Source: Planctomycetota bacterium (GTDB taxonomy: Bacteria; Planctomycetota; Phycisphaerae; FEN-1346). From it: a stretch of 15,678 nucleotides of DNA. The notes under the pieces were generated by a model. It was not told the DNA's origin, did not search any database, and saw only the letters and a program-made list of their open reading frames with translations. This document shows, piece by piece, positions 13,137-15,678 of the stretch. The stretch's first letter is position 1. Every line of letters starts with the position of its first letter. The position numbers and the translations under genes are program-made. The stretch is taken from assembly GCA_026386995.1 (NCBI GenBank), contig JAPLMO010000308.1, positions 1 through 15,678 of the forward strand, given 5' to 3'.

Positions 13137-13772
13137 ATGGCCGAAACGATTGGCCGAGACGACGTCGTCCGCATGCTCGGCGGGGCGATCGCAGAAATCC
13201 GCGCCGGGCACGAGACCCTCTCGAAACTCGATTCCGTCATCGGCGACGGCGACCACGGCACCACGATGGTGCGGGCGATGGGCCTCGTCGAGAAGACCAT
13301 GACCGAGTGCGCGGCGGCGGACCTGAAAGGGATGCTGAACGACGTCGGCTGGGCCGTCATGGGCGTCGACGGCGGCGCGGCAGGGCCGCTCCTGGGTTCG
13401 CTCCTCATGGGCATGGCCGAGGCGGCTGGCGACAAGCAGCGACTCGACGCCGCCAGCGTTGCCGCCATGTTCGAGGGCGGCCTGGCGCAACTTCGCACCT
13501 ACTCGCAGGCCCAGGTGGGCGACAAGACGATGCTCGACGCCCTCGTGCCGGCCATCGAGACGTTGCGGGCCGCCGCGGCGGCCGGCGACGGCATCGCCGC
13601 CGCGATGACCAAGGCCGCCGAGGCTGCCGAGAAGGGCGCGGCCTCGACGAAAGACATGCTGGCCCGTTTCGGCCGTGCGCGGAACCTCGGCGAGCGCAGC
13701 CGCGGCGTCGCCGACCCGGGTGCGACGTCCGTTTCTTTGATCTTTCGCGGCTTCGCCGACGCGCTGGCGTAA
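13137..13772 (+). CDS. dhaL: Dihydroxyacetone kinase-like subunit DhaL
   Basis: A 211-residue protein from ATG 13137. The in-frame GTG at 13098 would add 13 residues but lies inside a hairpin; neither start has a strong ribosome-binding site, AGGG near 13124 being the best. DhaL is the nucleotide-binding, all-helical subunit that phosphorylates the ketose held by DhaK. The Mg-binding Asp triplet is in LDSVIGDGDHGTTM (Asp32, Asp37, Asp39), and the phosphate-loop-like GVDGGAAGPLLGSLLMG spans 76-92. ADPGATS near the C-terminus is also typical. Without DhaM in view, the subunit could use a PTS partner elsewhere or ATP directly. The gene is 58 bases after dhaK and 90 before the LsrF-like gene. Confidence 0.92.
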   Translation: MAETIGRDDVVRMLGGAIAEIRAGHETLSKLDSVIGDGDHGTTMVRAMGLVEKTMTECAAADLKGMLNDVGWAVMGVDGGAAGPLLGSLLMGMAEAAGDKQRLDAASVAAMFEGGLAQLRTYSQAQVGDKTMLDALVPAIETLRAAAAAGDGIAAAMTKAAEAAEKGAASTKDMLARFGRARNLGERSRGVADPGATSVSLIFRGFADALA

Positions 13773-13801
13773 CGCAATGCGTAGCGTAAACACGTAACCA
13801 G

Positions 13802-13821
13802 CCCCCGATGGCAATCGGGGG
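13802..13821 (+). repeat. Intergenic hairpin, copy 4 (variant, GGCA loop)
   Basis: CCCCCGAT (13802-13809) pairs perfectly with ATCGGGGG (13814-13821) around GGCA, preceded by ACCAG and followed by GCG. It resembles the other intergenic hairpins in size and position. It could also attenuate transcription after dhaL, although no good T-run follows. Confidence 0.65.
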
Positions 13822-13862
13822 GCGCTGTTGTATCGAACGTAAGCGAACCTAGGAGACGAGCA

Positions 13863-14765
13863 ATGCCTGAGGCTGAACAGAAAGAGCAGAAGGATTTCGG
13901 CGTAACGATCCCGCAGAAGGAAATCCCCGCGTTTTACCTTCGCGGCACGGAAGGCCAGGACTGGGGCCTGAAGAGCCGCATGGCCCGGATTTTCAATCCC
14001 AAGTCCGGCCGCACGGTCATGCTGGCGTTCGATCACGGGTACATCTACGGTCCGACGACGGGCCTTGAGCGGATGGACCTGACGATCGCGCCCCTCGTGC
14101 CGCACGTCGACGTGCTGATGTGCACGCGCGGCGCCCTCAGGCAGTGCATCCCGCCCCAGAACGGCAAACCCGTGTGCCTGCGGATGAGCGGCGGGGCGTC
14201 GATCCTGAAGGACATGAGCCACGAACTTCTGAGCGTGGCCGTCGAGGACGCGATCCGCCTCGACGCCGCCGCCATCACGTGCCAGGTGTACGTGGGCGCC
14301 GAGAAGGAGGACGAGACGCTCCGCAACCTCAGCCAACTCATCAACGAGGGCCTGCGGTACGGCATCCCGACGCTCGGCGTGACGGCCGTCGGACGCGAAA
14401 TGGTCCGCGACTCGAGGTACATGGGCCTCGCGACCCGCATGATCGCCGAGTACGGGGCGCACTTCGTCAAGACCTACTACTGCGAAGAGAATTTCGACGA
14501 AGTCGTTGCGGGTTGCCCGATCCCGATCGTCATCGCGGGCGGCAAGAAATTGCCGGAACTCGACGCCCTGAAGATGTGCCATAACGCCATCCAGCAGGGC
14601 GCGGTGGGCGTCGACATGGGCCGCAACATCTTCCAGGCCGACGACCCCATCGCCATGGTGAAGGCTGTCAAGGCCGTCGTGCACGACAACGAGAAGCCCG
14701 AAAAGGCCCTCGACCTGTACAATACGCTGAAGGCCGCCGGCGAGAAGTCGCGCAAAGGTAAATAG
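13863..14765 (+). CDS. LsrF-like class I aldolase/thiolase (DhnA family)
   Basis: A 300-residue protein; ATG 13863 has TAGGAGACG just upstream. It closely resembles E. coli LsrF, the (beta/alpha)8 enzyme that handles 3-hydroxy-2,4-pentanedione-5-phosphate in autoinducer-2 breakdown. Shared blocks are RIFNPKSGRTVMLAFDHGY (42-60), GPTTGLER (63-70), ADVLMCTRG-like VDVLMCTRG (82-90), FVKTYYCEE (201-209, Lys203 as Schiff-base Lys), IPIVIAGGKKLPE (220-232) and GAVGVDMGRNIFQ (246-258). No other lsr gene (lsrK, lsrG, lsrB) is visible. Next to DhaK/DhaL it more likely cleaves or makes a carbon-carbon bond in a phosphorylated sugar from this cluster. I leave the symbol empty for that reason. Confidence 0.9.
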   Translation: MPEAEQKEQKDFGVTIPQKEIPAFYLRGTEGQDWGLKSRMARIFNPKSGRTVMLAFDHGYIYGPTTGLERMDLTIAPLVPHVDVLMCTRGALRQCIPPQNGKPVCLRMSGGASILKDMSHELLSVAVEDAIRLDAAAITCQVYVGAEKEDETLRNLSQLINEGLRYGIPTLGVTAVGREMVRDSRYMGLATRMIAEYGAHFVKTYYCEENFDEVVAGCPIPIVIAGGKKLPELDALKMCHNAIQQGAVGVDMGRNIFQADDPIAMVKAVKAVVHDNEKPEKALDLYNTLKAAGEKSRKGK

Positions 14766-14771
14766 TTACGG

Positions 14772-14796
14772 TCAACCGCCCGGCTTGTCGGGCGCG
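14772..14796. repeat. TTTAGCC-type intergenic hairpin, copy 5 (TT loop)
   Basis: CGCCCGGC (14777-14784) pairs with GTCGGGCG (14787-14794, one G-U) around TT, then CG. The left flank is TCAAC instead of TTTAGC. A run of five T follows at 14801-14805, so it may also act as a terminator after the LsrF-like gene. Confidence 0.7.
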
Positions 14797-14842
14797 GCCG
14801 TTTTTGTGAGAGGCGCAACAGGCACGAAAAGGAGGTCGCACG

Positions 14843-15520
14843 ATGAACGTTTCCAGGCGCAAACTGATGGCAGTGACGGCGGGCACGGTTGTGGCGGCGG
14901 CGGGTGCAGCGGGATGCGCCGGCGGCGGTGCGGGGGGCGGAGGCGCCGCGGTGAAGACCTACAAGAACGCCGACTTCTACGGGGCCGACGGCAAGTTGAA
15001 GGAGGACTTCGCCAAGCAGGCATACTTCGACATGATGCAGCGCTTCAACTACCCCGTTTACGACAGGCTCCGCAAGGACATGTGGGTGCTGGACTTCAAC
15101 CTCGGTAAGTTCGCCGAGGTCGGCATGGCCGGCATCTTCTGGATCAACGACAAGGAAGGCAAGTACCTGGGCCACGAGATCTACCTGTTGCCCGGCCAGA
15201 TGCTCCCCGAGCATTGGCACGTGAAGTTGGATGACTGTGCCGCAAAGGCCGAGGCCTGGCAACTGCGGTACGGCGCTGTGACGCTCTTCGGCGAAGGCGA
15301 CCCGAGCCCCGAGTTCGACAAGGTCGTTCCCGCCGGCGAGAAGGAATTCACCACCGTCAAGCACGCGACGGTCCTTGGTCTGGGCGAGGTGGCGCCGCTG
15401 AACCGCGTCGAGGCCAGGCACTTCATGGTCGGCGGGCCGGCCGGCTGCATCGTGACCGAGTATGCCTCGTACCACGTTATGAGTGCCCTTCGCCTTACGA
15501 ACCCGAAGGCCAAAGTCTGA
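14843..15520 (+). CDS. Tat-type lipoprotein cupin, D-lyxose ketol-isomerase-like
   Basis: A 225-residue protein; AAGGAGGTCGCACG precedes the ATG. The N-terminus has twin arginines (SRRKLM, 4-9), a hydrophobic run and a lipobox-like AAGC (Cys25), followed by a Gly-rich linker (26-34). This predicts Tat export and lipid anchoring. The mature domain is a cupin: GHEIYLLPGQMLPEHWHVK (110-128) supplies the HxH metal ligands (His124 and His126), Glu137 follows, and the second motif has His193 in EARHFM. This arrangement is seen in the YdaE/D-lyxose isomerase family, which converts aldoses to ketoses such as D-lyxose to D-xylulose. A secreted isomerase is unusual, and a binding role is possible. It sits 77 bases after the LsrF-like gene. 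Confidence 0.75.
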   Translation: MNVSRRKLMAVTAGTVVAAAGAAGCAGGGAGGGGAAVKTYKNADFYGADGKLKEDFAKQAYFDMMQRFNYPVYDRLRKDMWVLDFNLGKFAEVGMAGIFWINDKEGKYLGHEIYLLPGQMLPEHWHVKLDDCAAKAEAWQLRYGAVTLFGEGDPSPEFDKVVPAGEKEFTTVKHATVLGLGEVAPLNRVEARHFMVGGPAGCIVTEYASYHVMSALRLTNPKAKV

Positions 15521-15534
15521 GGAAAGGGCCACGC

Positions 15535-15678
15535 ATGAGCGGACTCTTTGCGGTTGCCTCCAAGGGTGATTGCGTCCAGGACCTCTTCTACGGGACCGAT
15601 TACCATTCGCACCTGGGCACGCGTCGCGGCGGGTTGGCCGTGGCGGGCGAGGATGGGCTGCTTCGCTTCATCCACGAC
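15535..15678 (+). CDS. PurF-like (class II amidotransferase fold) protein, 3' end missing
   Basis: ATG 15535, preceded by GGAAAGG, opens a frame of 48 codons that runs off the right edge. The start MSGLFAVASKGDCVQDLFYG and then HLGTRRGGLAV match the N-terminal nucleophile domain of amidophosphoribosyltransferase-like proteins: a strand, then the RRGG segment that corresponds to the QHRGQ region of PurF. Normal PurF begins with Cys as nucleophile after Met removal; here that position is Ser. Without the Cys, glutamine hydrolysis is unlikely by the standard mechanism, so the protein may use ammonia or have another role. It lies 14 bases after the cupin gene and is probably co-transcribed with it. 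Confidence 0.7.
   Translation, partial: MSGLFAVASKGDCVQDLFYGTDYHSHLGTRRGGLAVAGEDGLLRFIHD

Noticed and set aside
12891..14684. Minus-strand open frame of 597 codons over dhaL and the LsrF-like gene
   Set aside because: It spans two well-identified genes and the hairpin spacers between them, with no recognisable domain.

Overview
The window looks like a piece of a GC-rich bacterial chromosome, most likely from a planctomycete (Phycisphaerae-like or an uncultured relative). This is an inference from gene content: a Tat-exported Gfo/Idh/MocA oxidoreductase, an exported ThuA-domain protein, a lipoprotein AGE-family epimerase, GTG starts with strong AGGAG sites, and many short intergenic palindromes. 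No marker gene settles the taxonomy.

Layout. (1) 1-885, minus strand: 5' part of a tRNA-queuosine mannosyltransferase-like gene (DUF3524/GTDC1 type) that runs off the left edge. Its last 59 bases exactly duplicate an internal stretch, so the edge is probably a chimeric join. (2) 1008-8516, plus strand: a lipoprotein AGE epimerase, metK with its own promoter and a very clear terminator, a Tat-exported Gfo/Idh/MocA oxidoreductase, a small lipoprotein, a tightly packed STAS / HATPase kinase / STAS partner-switching module behind a near-consensus promoter, and an exported ThuA protein. (3) 8.6-11.0 kb: a decayed zone. On the minus strand the first ~44 codons of a dinB-type polymerase are joined to the 3' end of a DnaE-type polymerase, which then carries two more frame changes, the second at a simple-repeat patch. 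Divergent from it is an intact tmRNA gene (ssrA). Four bases beyond its CCA end lies a tyrosine-integrase remnant with an internal deletion, which abuts the last 47 codons of an alpha/beta hydrolase. (4) 11.2-15.68 kb: a DUF378 membrane protein (minus), then on the plus strand a VOC-fold protein, DhaK-like and DhaL-like kinase subunits, an LsrF-like class I aldolase/thiolase, a Tat-lipoprotein cupin resembling D-lyxose isomerases, and the start of a PurF-like protein whose usual N-terminal catalytic Cys is Ser.

How the genes may work together. DhaK, DhaL, the LsrF-like enzyme and the cupin isomerase-like protein look like a sugar isomerase / kinase / aldolase pathway of unassigned substrate. 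The exported AGE epimerase and Gfo/Idh protein fit carbohydrate processing outside the cytoplasm. The STAS/kinase genes form a regulatory switch without a visible phosphatase.

The most distinctive non-coding structure is a set of short intergenic hairpins. Three have different but fully compensating 8-bp stems, an identical TT loop and matching flanks; two more are looser relatives. A separate, larger palindrome occurs in two inverted copies about 6 kb apart. No CRISPR array, complete IS element or complete phage is visible.
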